From Aureobasidium sp. EXF-3400 (lineage: Eukaryota > Ascomycota > Dothideomycetes > Dothideales > Saccotheciaceae), in contig SWBL01000128.1 of assembly GCA_024195585.1 (NCBI GenBank), positions 62,001 to 126,000 of the forward strand: a DNA stretch of 64,000 nucleotides, given 5' to 3'. Every line of letters starts with the position of its first letter. Positions within the stretch are counted from its first letter, which is position 1. A program made the translations under genes and the position numbers. Positions 1 through 8,414 of the stretch are shown one piece after another. The notes beneath the pieces are model-generated. The model worked only from the letters and a program-made list of their open reading frames with translations, was not told the DNA's origin and ran no database searches.

Positions 1-79
1 CAAGGGTCTCCTTGGGAACAGTGAAGATGTCTTCAAGGTGCTTGATCTGAGCAAGGAGATCCTTGGGCACATCGGCCAT
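1..79 (-). CDS. Hexokinase-family protein, 5' end only (partial)
   Basis: Reading leftwards from an ATG at 79-77, the first 26 codons are open to the window edge and encode MADVPKDLLAQIKHLEDIF followed by TVPKETL. This matches the amino terminus of fungal hexokinases, which begin with a short helix of the type (A/S)DVPKDLL-x(2)-I-x(2)-LE-x-(L/I)FTV. The enzyme phosphorylates glucose or fructose at C6 with ATP in the cytosol. The catalytic domain lies outside the window, so hexokinase versus glucokinase cannot be decided here. Confidence 0.65.
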   Translation of the reverse strand, partial: MADVPKDLLAQIKHLEDIFTVPKETL

Positions 80-1018
80 GGAACCTGATGGGCGTCAGAA
101 TCCGTTATATGTCTAGCTCTTTGCAAAAGTTGACTGACCCTTTCTTGAAGGGGGTCTGCGAGGACCGAGACCGACCATGTTGACGGGTATGTGTTGGGTG
201 GTTTAAGTGGAAGGATATAGAGTAGCAGGCGTTGTATGCACGCTTGTGGAAATGAAGTAGAGGCAGATGAGGACTGTAGATGTATGTCAGTAAAGATCAA
301 AGAAACAAAGGATAAAGTGACGTGGTGCAAGGGCAAAAGATGGCAATGAGGACAAGTCGGCGCCATGGACTAGACTGTGCGAGGAAGAGAGGTAGACAGT
401 ACGAGCCAGGCGGTGAAGCGTAGCGCAACCACCGAAGCGGATGCGATATCGAGGCTTCACTCGGCTGCAATTACAGCGCAGCAAGAATGAGTACAAGCTG
501 CAGCGACTATGACGGTTTATGCTTCATGGTTGTTGCTGCAACCCCCCTTACCGAGAGCCCCTCCATTCAACAAACCGTGAACGTGTGGGGGAAGCTCGAT
601 GCGGGCATTAGGCGGCCGGGCTGAAAGGCAGAGAAGACCAGGCAATATACGCAGCGAAAGAGGACTTACAGGGACAGATCAATGGAATGTACAACGACAA
701 GGCGCCTGAGGTTTGGTTGAGAAGCTTTTTGTGTAATGGTGGTGCTTGCACACGCTCCGCCCACGCTCAGCACGTTCACCGAAGCTCCGACGTGTGACGT
801 AGCTCGTTCCTTCCCAAAACCAAGGTGCACAGGACACGCCATTGACCTATCAGCTGAGCTTCCATGCAGTAGCTCCTTCTTCTTCTCTTGCTTTCCCTCT
901 CACAAACTCATACACAAACAAACCACTCCATACTACACCAACTACCAACAACCACACAGTCAGTTTCACTTATGCCACTACCACCAATCCACGGTACTGA
1001 TTCCAGTCAGAACACACC
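80..1018. promoter_or_regulatory. Divergent intergenic region between the hexokinase and ATPase-inhibitor genes
   Basis: Both flanking genes read outwards, so this 0.94-kb stretch holds two promoters. Two CCCCT-type tracts (stress-response-element-like) lie at about 541-570. A pyrimidine-rich stretch at 865-905 followed by an AC-rich stretch to 960 looks like the core promoter and leader of the right-hand gene. No convincing ORF or RNA gene was seen. Confidence 0.4.
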
Positions 1019-1309
1019 ATGTCTTCCGCACTCAGAATTGCTCGCGTTGCCCGCCCCCTCGTCGCCAACTCCCAGGTGGCCCGCTTCTCCATTGCTTCCC
1101 GTATGATGGCTGCTGGTGATGCCGGTGCTCCCAGATCAGGCGGTTCTGCCTCGAGTGACGCCTTCACCAAGCGCGAGGAAGCCTCAGAGAACCTCTACGT
1201 CAAGCGTCATGAGCAGGAGAAGCTCGAGGCCCTCAGAAGAAAGGTCAAGGAGGGCGAAGCCCAGCTCGCAAAGGACAAGGCCGACCTTGACAAGGCTCAG
1301 AACAAGTAA
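1019..1309 (+). CDS. INH1: Mitochondrial F1F0-ATPase inhibitor (IF1/INH1 family)
   Basis: A single-exon, 96-residue protein. Residues 1 to about 40 form an arginine- and serine-rich, acid-poor mitochondrial presequence (MSSALRIARVARPLV). The remainder is a highly charged helix containing the IF1 core (F-x-KREEASE-x-LYVKRHEQEKL) and ending in a Lys/Glu/Ala coiled coil. IF1 binds the catalytic F1 sector in the matrix and blocks ATP hydrolysis when the membrane potential falls. Length and layout match the fungal family. The ATG follows an AC-rich leader. Confidence 0.85.
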   Translation: MSSALRIARVARPLVANSQVARFSIASRMMAAGDAGAPRSGGSASSDAFTKREEASENLYVKRHEQEKLEALRRKVKEGEAQLAKDKADLDKAQNK

Positions 1310-1765
1310 ACTTGATGGCTGCCTGTAAATGACATCAACGACAGAATGGCTACGATTCATGCGAGTCCCATCACTCTTGACGGAGGATAGCGCCTTACCC
1401 TTTCTTGTACCATAACCAATTAATGCATCGAAGCCTGTTATTATCAACCACTCAAGTCCATGGTTCCGTCATCTTCGTAGCTCTCTTGTGCTCTAGCATG
1501 ACCTTTCATTTGTATCATCATGCTCATGTGTCTAGAACAGCAGATATGCTGAAAAGAAAGAGAAGGAATCTCTCTAACAACTGAAAAGGGCAATGGAGAA
1601 ATACAAGCATTGTACGAGCAAACAAAGCCTGCGGTCGACGACAAGCATGGTATGCATGTGCTTGGGATGCTATGCGCACGGACCGGATGCCTGACATTCA
1701 ACGTCAGACTTTCCGAGTCCAACAAGCAGCAAACACCAAGTCGACAACACACGCATCTGGCCAAC
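1310..1765. other. Intergenic region
   Basis: 3' flank of the ATPase inhibitor gene and promoter of the DUF6314 gene. An in-frame extension from 1610 to 1765 exists in the next gene's frame, but it lacks conserved character and is treated as leader. No other element was seen. Confidence 0.4.
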
Positions 1766-2287
1766 ATGCCTCTCATCGAGCCGCCAATGCCGCCGCTTGA
1801 AACCATCTTCAAGAACTTTTCCGGCACATGGAAGCTCCACCGATCACTCACGAGCGCCCTTCCTGGCTTTCCCTCCGGAACATTCACCGGTACTGCCACT
1901 TTCAAGCCTCACAGCGCATTTGACGGAAGCTCCTTACTGTACCATGAAGTTGGGGAGCTCATCACAGAACAGGGATATAAACTCTTGGCCAACCGGAAAT
2001 ACATATACCGATTCAGCCCCGATGACGAGAAGATCGCAATTTGGTTCGTAAAAGAGCCAGCACCTGAAACCAACGAAGAGATCGACTATCTGTTCCACGA
2101 GCTAGAGTTTTCTTTTCTTGATCAACGCTGGATTGCCAAGGGAGACCATTTGTGCGAAAAAGACATGTACTGGGCCTTCTACGACTTCAGACTGGAGGAC
2201 AACATGAAAAAATGGGGCTTGCGATACAAGGTCAAAGGCCCTCAGAAAGACTACCTCAGCGACTCTGCTTATGAGCGTATTGCCTGA
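1766..2287 (+). CDS. DUF6314-domain protein
   Basis: Starting at the ATG at 1766 gives 173 residues, MPLIEPPMPPLETIFKNFSG onward. The F-x-GTWKLHRSL opening, the central RKYIYRF...IWFVKE segment, the DYLFHELEF motif, the KGDHLCEKDMY segment and the terminal YKVKGPQKDY are the recurrent blocks of DUF6314, a small, probably beta-barrel (lipocalin-like) fold widespread in ascomycetes. No biochemical role is established for the family. The frame stays open upstream to 1610, but the residues gained look like non-coding leader, so the internal ATG is preferred. No intron, signal peptide or membrane segment is visible. Confidence 0.75.
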   Translation: MPLIEPPMPPLETIFKNFSGTWKLHRSLTSALPGFPSGTFTGTATFKPHSAFDGSSLLYHEVGELITEQGYKLLANRKYIYRFSPDDEKIAIWFVKEPAPETNEEIDYLFHELEFSFLDQRWIAKGDHLCEKDMYWAFYDFRLEDNMKKWGLRYKVKGPQKDYLSDSAYERIA

Positions 2288-2515
2288 TTATAACATTGCT
2301 GTGCTGGCAGCTTCGTTGCAATGCTTGTAACACTCAACGTGGATTCATCGCGTAAAAGCCTGCAGTAAAGCGACTAGCCGCACCGGTGACACATTACATG
2401 GCGTGCTCTGCCTGCCCGAGAAGGTTGGAATCATGCACTGTGTTCTATAAAAGGACTCTCGTGGCTCTGTTTTGAAGGTTTCTATCACGACCGAGTGACT
2501 TTCCAAACCTCCACC

Positions 2516-3712
2516 ATGTCTTCACCACTGGAAAAAGCACTTCTCCGTCTCCAAGTCTTTTCCAAAGGACCGAGTCTTGGGCATCTACTCAAACCATATC
2601 TCACTACCCAAGACACTTTGAACTTGAGGCTGTCCTCTCGTTCATTGAATGGCCTTGCTGAGCTCAACGAGGTTGCTTTTCAGACCATCTACATCCACAC
2701 GCCTGTGCCTCACGAACGAAAACAGTACACGGAAACACTCAAGGTGATCGCGTCCTTTTGCCGACAAGTCGTGGTCAAAATTGCGTATCCGCCGAGGGCA
2801 TGCTGCTCAACAGGAACACCATCTCTTAGCACAAACGTATCGACCCCACGCTCTAGCAGCGAAAGCGATACAATTTCTAACATATTTGACTGCTATTACT
2901 CGTATGTTGAGCCGCCCGTCGCTTGGAAATTCGTTGTCCAGAGGAAGCCTAGCGATGTGGACCAGGACCTGCTTCAACAGTGGTGTGAAGTCTTCAGGCT
3001 CTTGCCGAAGTTGGAAACTGTTCATATTGCTTGCAATGGTGATCCCGCTTGGCCTGGCTGTACTGACATTGAGTCTGCCCTCATCATGTTGCGCATCACA
3101 CTCGAGCGTGTCAACCCCAAGCATATACATACCGTCTGTCTATCTCCCATCCATGCTATGGGGATTATGCACCTTCGTTGGGCAGGATCCGGTGCATATG
3201 GCGAAGCATGCGCTTCCAGAAATCCCGTCTGGTACAGGTTGAAGGTGCTGAAGCTAGGAATTCTCAGTCCTTACAATGAGGGCCGATTGTCCAAATGTCA
3301 GACACAGCTCTTCGAGAAGATCCTTGCAGACTATCTACGGAGCTTCAGCAGAACGCTGACGAAACTCGATCTGTCATGGCTTGGCGAGGCAGGTCCGAAT
3401 CCGTTCATCGCAGAAGAAGACCACCAGACCATGGAATTGCCGAAGACCTGGGACAGACTTGAGGACCTGCGGCTGATCAACGTAGCTATGAACCGCAGCA
3501 CTTCGAACATCACACAGCTGGCTCCAAACATTCGGAAGCTTACGATCGCTGGAGGTACCGCAGATGCTGGGGACCAGGTGCGTAAGCATTGGGAGGGTTG
3601 TCAAGGTCAGGAGTCTGAAGACCAGGACAACGACAATACAGGCTGGATGAACTCGCGAAATGTGCGTATCTCAGCGATACCTGAGCCTCTCTTCCAGCAT
3701 CATCTTGCATGA
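2516..3712 (+). CDS. F-box-like hypothetical protein
   Basis: Intronless, 398 residues from the ATG at 2516 (CCACC context); the frame upstream opens only with GTG. Residues about 15-60 (LLKPYLTTQDTLNLRLSSRS followed by LNGL...FQTIYIHT) resemble the fungal F-box pattern in which leucines alternate before an LRLxSR core and a FxTIYI strand. The rest has leucine-rich stretches such as LTKLDLSWL and LEDLRLINVAM, consistent with degenerate leucine-rich repeats as in many F-box substrate adaptors of SCF ubiquitin ligases. The substrate is unknown. The F-box call rests on pattern similarity only. Confidence 0.55.
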   Translation: MSSPLEKALLRLQVFSKGPSLGHLLKPYLTTQDTLNLRLSSRSLNGLAELNEVAFQTIYIHTPVPHERKQYTETLKVIASFCRQVVVKIAYPPRACCSTGTPSLSTNVSTPRSSSESDTISNIFDCYYSYVEPPVAWKFVVQRKPSDVDQDLLQQWCEVFRLLPKLETVHIACNGDPAWPGCTDIESALIMLRITLERVNPKHIHTVCLSPIHAMGIMHLRWAGSGAYGEACASRNPVWYRLKVLKLGILSPYNEGRLSKCQTQLFEKILADYLRSFSRTLTKLDLSWLGEAGPNPFIAEEDHQTMELPKTWDRLEDLRLINVAMNRSTSNITQLAPNIRKLTIAGGTADAGDQVRKHWEGCQGQESEDQDNDNTGWMNSRNVRISAIPEPLFQHHLA

Positions 3713-4316
3713 TCTTCGCAGTAATTAGTCGCTAGTTGTATACCAAATTTGTTGTCACATAAAGACTACCGGAATGCATGAAGCGTTTCTCCAACTGAGC
3801 TGAATGGAATTCTTGCTCTTACGCATCTTCTTCCCGATGAACTTGTGTAGCCAGAGTGAACTTCTCGTGCTATTGGTCTGAACGGGTAAGGCGCGAGATA
3901 CCTTCGGAGAATTATCAACTCAGTCCCCCACCAAAAGTCCGGAAGTAACGTATAGAGCACAGGAGGCTGCTGATAGGACGTTCGCTATGATCCCTTTATG
4001 TGAGGCTTGGCATTATCACGTTCAGTAACAAGACCCTTACTGTTCTCTGTGTCGATACTCGAAGCTCTATTTATGTCGTCGACGCAACATATTCGGACAT
4101 CTTGAACATTCAAAACACCGAGCTCAAGACTACGAAACAAAAAATATCGTGACGATGTAACACGGGTCGCCGGCACGTAGGTGGGGTCAGTTGTGTGGAG
4201 GACCCGACTTTACCTCTATCTGCCATTAAAGTCAACATTGCCGCTCTTTCTCCTCGAGTGCCCTTTTCTCTCCATTACTGTTTCCTTGACGATATTCAAG
4301 AGGGCTTTTGAAAAAT
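3713..4316. other. Intergenic region
   Basis: 3' flank of the F-box-like gene and promoter of the Ayg1-like gene. A CT-rich stretch at about 4240-4280 lies just before the latter. Short ORFs here show no family resemblance. Confidence 0.4.
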
Positions 4317-5781
4317 ATGGCTGCACCGAACGGAGGATACTTCATCCAGGATAAACTGTACAAGACAGCTCCGCACCATGAGAGCTACAAACAACTCTGG
4401 GAAACCAAATGGAAGAAGCCTGTAAGCATCAAGACTGGAAGTACACCCTGGAAGTATTAACTGACTGGTGTAGTGTGAAATGGGTGTTTACCCATTCATG
4501 TTTTCTGCAGTCAAAGATTTCGAGCCGATAGTCGAGAAGCTTGTTGCGGTACGCCAACCCACGAACAATGATACGGCTCTTACTTATGAGCCATCAGGGC
4601 GATTACAAGGAACCATACGACTGGGACGACTATGCTCAGGTCTACTTCCCTAAAGCTGAAGAGCTGGTCTCCGAAGCACAAAAGGCTGAACAAGAGGGAA
4701 ACAAGGAGAAGGCCTCTGAGCTTTACTTGTGAGTCCAAGACACTCGGGCGGAGATGAGTTACGCTGACAGAATACAGGCGAGCGAGCGCCGTCTACCGTA
4801 TCTCGAGATTTCCTGCACCGCGATCGGACAAGCAACGGTATGCCTGGCAAGAAGGCAAGAAAGCTTGTATCAAGGGTTTAGGGTAACTATACTCATTATG
4901 ACCTTGTGAGACTGTTGCTAACATTCTAATATTACAGACTTCGCGAACACCCCGTCCACGAAATCGAAGTGCCACACACTCACGGTATTGAGGGGGAGGG
5001 CAAAATTATCCCCATCTATCACCAACTTCCATCAGGTGCTAGCGAATCGAACCCTGCACCGGTCGTTCTCATCATGACTGGTCTGGACGGCTACCGCACA
5101 GAACTCGCCGTTTGGATGGAGGGATGGCGTCAAAACGGTGTCGGCAGCATAGTCGTTGAGATCCCAGGCACTGGCGACTCTCCCGCCCTGGCCTCTGACC
5201 CAACATCTCCCGACCGACAATGGAGCAGTTTGCTGGATTGGATCGATACTCAACCTGCAATTGCGAAAGACAAGGTTTGTGTTTGGGCATTCTCGACAGG
5301 TGGTTACTACGCTATTCGTCTTGCACACACACATCCCAACCGCCTTGCTGGTGTAGTTGCACTAGGTGGAGGCGTCCACCACATGTTCGACGAAGAATGG
5401 CTGAATAACGTCAACAACCTCGAATATCCCTTCGACCTCGCAACAACCTTGTGCTACAAATACGGCTACGGCAACGACTTCGACAAGTTCAAAAAAGAAG
5501 CAAAGAAGTTTTCTCTTCTCGAGGATGGCACATTGGACAAGCCCGAATGCGCAAGATTGCTACTTGTAAATGGCACAGAAGATGAGATCTTCCCCATTGA
5601 TGACTACTATCTGTGTCTGTTGCATGGAGCACCCAAAGAGGCAAGGTTCATTCCTGGCATCAAGCATATGGGTGAACCAGAGAGCTTCTTTGTCATTATC
5701 AAGTGGATCTACAAGCTCTTTGGCATTCAGGCCAATCCGGTGGATCAGATGAAGACTATTCCGTTCAAGCCCAAGTATTAG
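4317..5781 (+). CDS. ayg1: Ayg1-like alpha/beta hydrolase (polyketide chain-shortening / pigment pathway)
   Basis: Five exons, 4317-4421, 4474-4548, 4598-4728, 4778-4882 and 4938-5781, join in phase to give 419 residues, close to the roughly 406 of Aspergillus Ayg1. Seen: an N-terminal cap with WETKWKKP...YPFMFSAVKDFEPIV, then VLIMTGLDGYR, the nucleophile elbow FSTGG (Ser258), an acid in NGTEDEIFP (Asp354) and a histidine in GIKHMGEP (His382), a complete Ser-Asp-His triad. Ayg1 enzymes remove an acetyl-derived unit from a heptaketide or hexaketide naphthopyrone or naphthalene to give tetrahydroxynaphthalene for DHN melanin; WdYG1 does so in black yeasts. No polyketide synthase is adjacent, so the exact substrate here is inferred. 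Introns are 46-55 nt with standard borders. Confidence 0.8.
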
Positions 5782-5894
5782 AATTAACGATATAGAAGAC
5801 TCTGTTTGCAGTTATAATGATAATTTGCCAATGTTTGTCATGCGATAATGCAGAATTTGCTCTCTAGTCTGGCTGGATTTCCAGCATCAAAACA

Positions 5895-6008
5895 GGAAGG
5901 CGCATTTCCTATCAGAATTGGAAGGCACGCTTTTTTGTCAAGATAGGAAGGCGCGGTTTCTTTTCAGCTTAATGAAGGCGCGTTCTGTCAGATTAGGAAG
6001 ATACGAAG
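5895..6008. repeat. Degenerate ~25-bp tandem repeat upstream of the initiator tRNA gene
   Basis: Units begin at 5895, 5920, 5946, 5973 and 5996 (the last partial), spaced 25, 26, 27 and 23 bp. Each opens with (G/T)GAAGGCGCG or a near variant; the first four carry a T-rich centre and a (T/C)TCAG(A/C)(A/T)T-like end. The copies differ at several positions, so this is an old or loosely constrained array. It ends about 55 bp before the tRNA, between the Ayg1-like gene and the Pol III unit. Confidence 0.7.
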
Positions 6009-6018
6009 TATATATTTA
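6009..6018 (+). promoter_or_regulatory. TATA-like element of the tRNA gene
   Basis: TATATATTTA lies 45-54 bp upstream of the first tRNA base, a plausible position for assisting TFIIIB placement. Position and AT composition are the only evidence. Confidence 0.35.
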
Positions 6019-6062
6019 CTTCAGCGACCAGAAGATCCACATTCAAATTCGAATGCTCAGAA

Positions 6063-6190
6063 AGCTGAGTGGCGCAGCGGAAGGTTCGTAACATACTCTT
6101 CACCATCAAACAACCACAACATCAACTAACTTATACCAGCGCGCCGGGCTCATAACCCGGAGGACCTTGGATCGAAACCAAGCTTAGCTA
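6063..6190 (+). tRNA. Initiator tRNA-Met (CAT), interrupted in the D-stem
   Basis: Exons 6063-6083 and 6140-6190 join to a 72-nt initiator tRNA. Acceptor AGCTGAG pairs with CTTAGCT (one G-U) before A73 at 6190. D-stem GCGC (6072-6075) pairs with G6083 plus 6140-6142. Anticodon stem CCGGG/CCCGG encloses loop CTCATAA with CAT at 6151-6153. T arm is CTTGG-ATCGAAA-CCAAG. Initiator hallmarks are A1:U72, three G-C pairs in the anticodon stem and A at position 54 with no TTC. A box (6070-6080) and B box (6169-6179) are intact. The interruption lies after tRNA position 22, not at the usual 37/38 site, where there is no intron. Without removal of the insert the D-stem cannot form. Confidence 0.85.
6084..6139 (+). 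other. 56-nt GT-AG intron-like insert in the initiator tRNA gene
   Basis: The insert starts GTTCGT, ends TACCAG and carries ACTAAC (6125-6130) with its branch-type A ten nucleotides before the terminal G, the layout of short spliceosomal introns in this window. The boundary can slide by one G (6083/6084). The 5' site is weak relative to GTAAGT. No second tRNA-type intron is seen. Confidence 0.6.
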
Positions 6191-6197
6191 TCCATTC

Positions 6198-6204
6198 TTT
6201 TTTT
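6198..6204 (+). terminator. Pol III terminator (T7) of the initiator tRNA gene
   Basis: A run of seven T residues starts eight bases after the discriminator base, as expected for RNA polymerase III termination. It supports the locus being a live transcription unit. Confidence 0.75.
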
Positions 6205-6975
6205 GCAGTTTTCCCTTCCATCACCTGTATCTTGAGGCACACTTGCGTGTGTTTGTGGTAACGATTTTTTGTTTACAGTGGGGCACGCATAGGGCTCGAG
6301 CACAGGTGGATACTAAACGGTGTTTTTTTTTTGGCCTGCGAAGAGAGGCTAATGGATCGAATCGGAGAGGAAGCGTTCTTTTGCCTGGTTTTACTGCGAT
6401 CCAGTGTGTGGCTTGTGGTAGGAATGATGTTCTCTGTTTTGTTGATCTGTAAACAGAAGGCTCAAAAATTTTGTTCCTTCCGATTTGTTTGTGGGGCAGA
6501 GTTTGACAACCATACTAAACAACACTCGAGTTCTTTCCCATCGGGTACCCTGTCCTGGACTTTCCACTTCTTATCCAGATTCAGAGATTGTGCATCTGTG
6601 CTGGAGGATACGACGTCGTTTGTAGCGCTTGTGTCTTTGACTATGTCTTGCATGACTGATTGACCTTCAAGTAACCTTAAGACCTACATGGATAGCGTAG
6701 TAGCAGCAGCAGCATATCTAATCTAATTATACAAAAATCTCCAGGGAGACTTTGTCTTGGTTGAAGGGCTCTCTTGACTGCTCTTTCCTCTTACTTCTGC
6801 CCTTCCTTTCGTACGTTCTTCTTTCCTCTTGTGTTTCTCTTTGTTTTCTGGACCGCTCCTTCTCACATCACGTTCTCCATGCGTCTTTGCCCTCAAAACA
6901 TCAGCAGCCAAGGTACTGCACCCTCTCGTAATTCCATCTGGCTACGCTTCCCAAAGAACTGACAAACAAGCGTCA
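6205..6975. other. Intergenic region
   Basis: Lies between the tRNA terminator and the 3' end of the leftward coiled-coil gene. It is T-rich, with a short AGC microsatellite near 6702-6714. Small ORFs on both strands have no recognisable domains and are not annotated. Confidence 0.4.
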
Positions 6976-7845
6976 TCAGTTTACCACCCACAGACCCTTG
7001 AAACCAGCCTTTCTGCTCGCATCAGGCTGCTCAGCAACAAACCACTTGACACCGAATGGAGCACTCTCAGGTCTGACTTTTTCAGGCAAAGGCAATGCCT
7101 CCAACCTTTCACTCTCCTCGTTGTACTTTAGACACACTCTCTGCGTGTTCAAGCATCTTTTACAGCAGAATTTGCCAGGCGAAGCAACAGTCCACTGCAT
7201 AGACTTCGAGTCCTTGCTCTTCTGTACAACGTCTCTCACGCACACATTGGTTTTGGTGGTCAAATGCCATTCGTCATTCTTCTCGGTGAGGAAAGTGTGG
7301 GTTTTGGCGAAGGCGGCAAGTAAACCACGCCAATCTTGTGTGTCGAGGACGTGTTTGGGGGCATTGGTCGTTAAAGTGCCATTCTCGTACCAAACAACGA
7401 AGGCCTTATCGTCGTCTTTGGTAGTCTTGAGAGTAGCTGAGATTTGCTTGTTGACTGGAGAAGAGGGGCGCACGGGGAAATTATCCTCTGAGTTGTGTTC
7501 TGAGGAAGCATCTCCGAGTGAGTGATCAGGAGTAATATCTTCTAGTGTGCTTTCCCGAGCCCAGATTTTGTTCATCAATGGCATTTCAGAAGAAAGTTCA
7601 GAATCTGCCTCCACGGCTCTGAGAGTTCTGTTTTCTTCTTCCACAGTGTTGACTCGTTCTTCAAGCACGCGGTTCTGTTCTTCGAGTGCATGGGTTTGTT
7701 GTTCAAGGGTGTGAGTTCTCTGTTCAAGAGTCTGGATCTGATCCTTGAGCTTGTTGAACGATACCTGCACAGCAGGTCCTAGACCATCGAACCTCTACCA
7801 CAGGAGATCGATCTCTTGTCTCAGGGAGCGTCCGGGCGCTGTCAT
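6976..7845 (-). CDS. Coiled-coil / Cys-motif hypothetical protein with an in-frame TAG near its start
   Basis: From the only plausible ATG (7845-7843) the frame runs 16 codons (MTAPGRSLRQEIDLLW), meets TAG at 7797-7795, then continues open in the same frame for 272 codons to a stop at 6976. Codons after the stop (RFDGLGPAVQVSFNKLKDQI) continue a helical, coiled-coil pattern of repeated LEQ/LEE units (about residues 30-75). After an acidic serine-rich linker the C-terminal half holds FCCKRCLNTQRVCLKY, a C-x2-C-type motif. No GT-AG pair that removes the stop in phase was found. It may be a nonsense allele, a young pseudogene, a base error or a case of read-through. The next in-frame ATG would discard the coiled coil. 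The family is not recognised. Confidence 0.5.
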
Positions 7846-8414
7846 GATTTTGGTGTCTGTTTCAAAAGATCAGAAAGGGGAGCAGAGATGGTAGCTGGTC
7901 AGCATACTAGACTGGTTTGTTCTGGTGAAGTGGATTTGATAGAGGTGGATGGACTGTCTCCAAGACAGGCGAAGAGATAAACCGTGGCTCTATTGTCGAG
8001 GAGTGAACGTGTTTGTCGTTTGTTGTCGTGTTGAGCAATCTCGGCAGCGCCAGGTTTCGAAAGGTAACCAAGGTATCCCGTCGGGAGGGCGACAAACGAC
8101 ATCAATATCAAACGATCCGGGGTGAGTGCATGACAACAACACATTGGAAAGAAACAGATTGTTTTGCATGCATACCTATGGTTGCCGCACTTGCAGTCAT
8201 ATATCTCCAAACTAATCTAACAATAAGACGCCAGTCAAATGCTTTGTCGTACAATAACATAGACATCAAGCAGTCAAATGTGTTGCAGGCAAGGACTGTT
8301 GCAACCCATCCAGACTGCCTGTCGAAGAAAAAGAACCCCTGTTTAAAACTCTTGGGATGTGCAGTCTTTCGCTCAACAATGGGACAGTCATTCTTCTAGA
8401 CATTAAAAACACAA
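7846..8414. other. Intergenic region
   Basis: 5' flank of the coiled-coil gene and 3' flank of SKN7. The region is AT-mixed, with no convincing ORF or RNA gene. Confidence 0.4.

Noticed and set aside
6331..6663. 110-codon ORF downstream of the tRNA
   Set aside because: Cys/Phe-rich T-rich composition, no domain, no promoter context.
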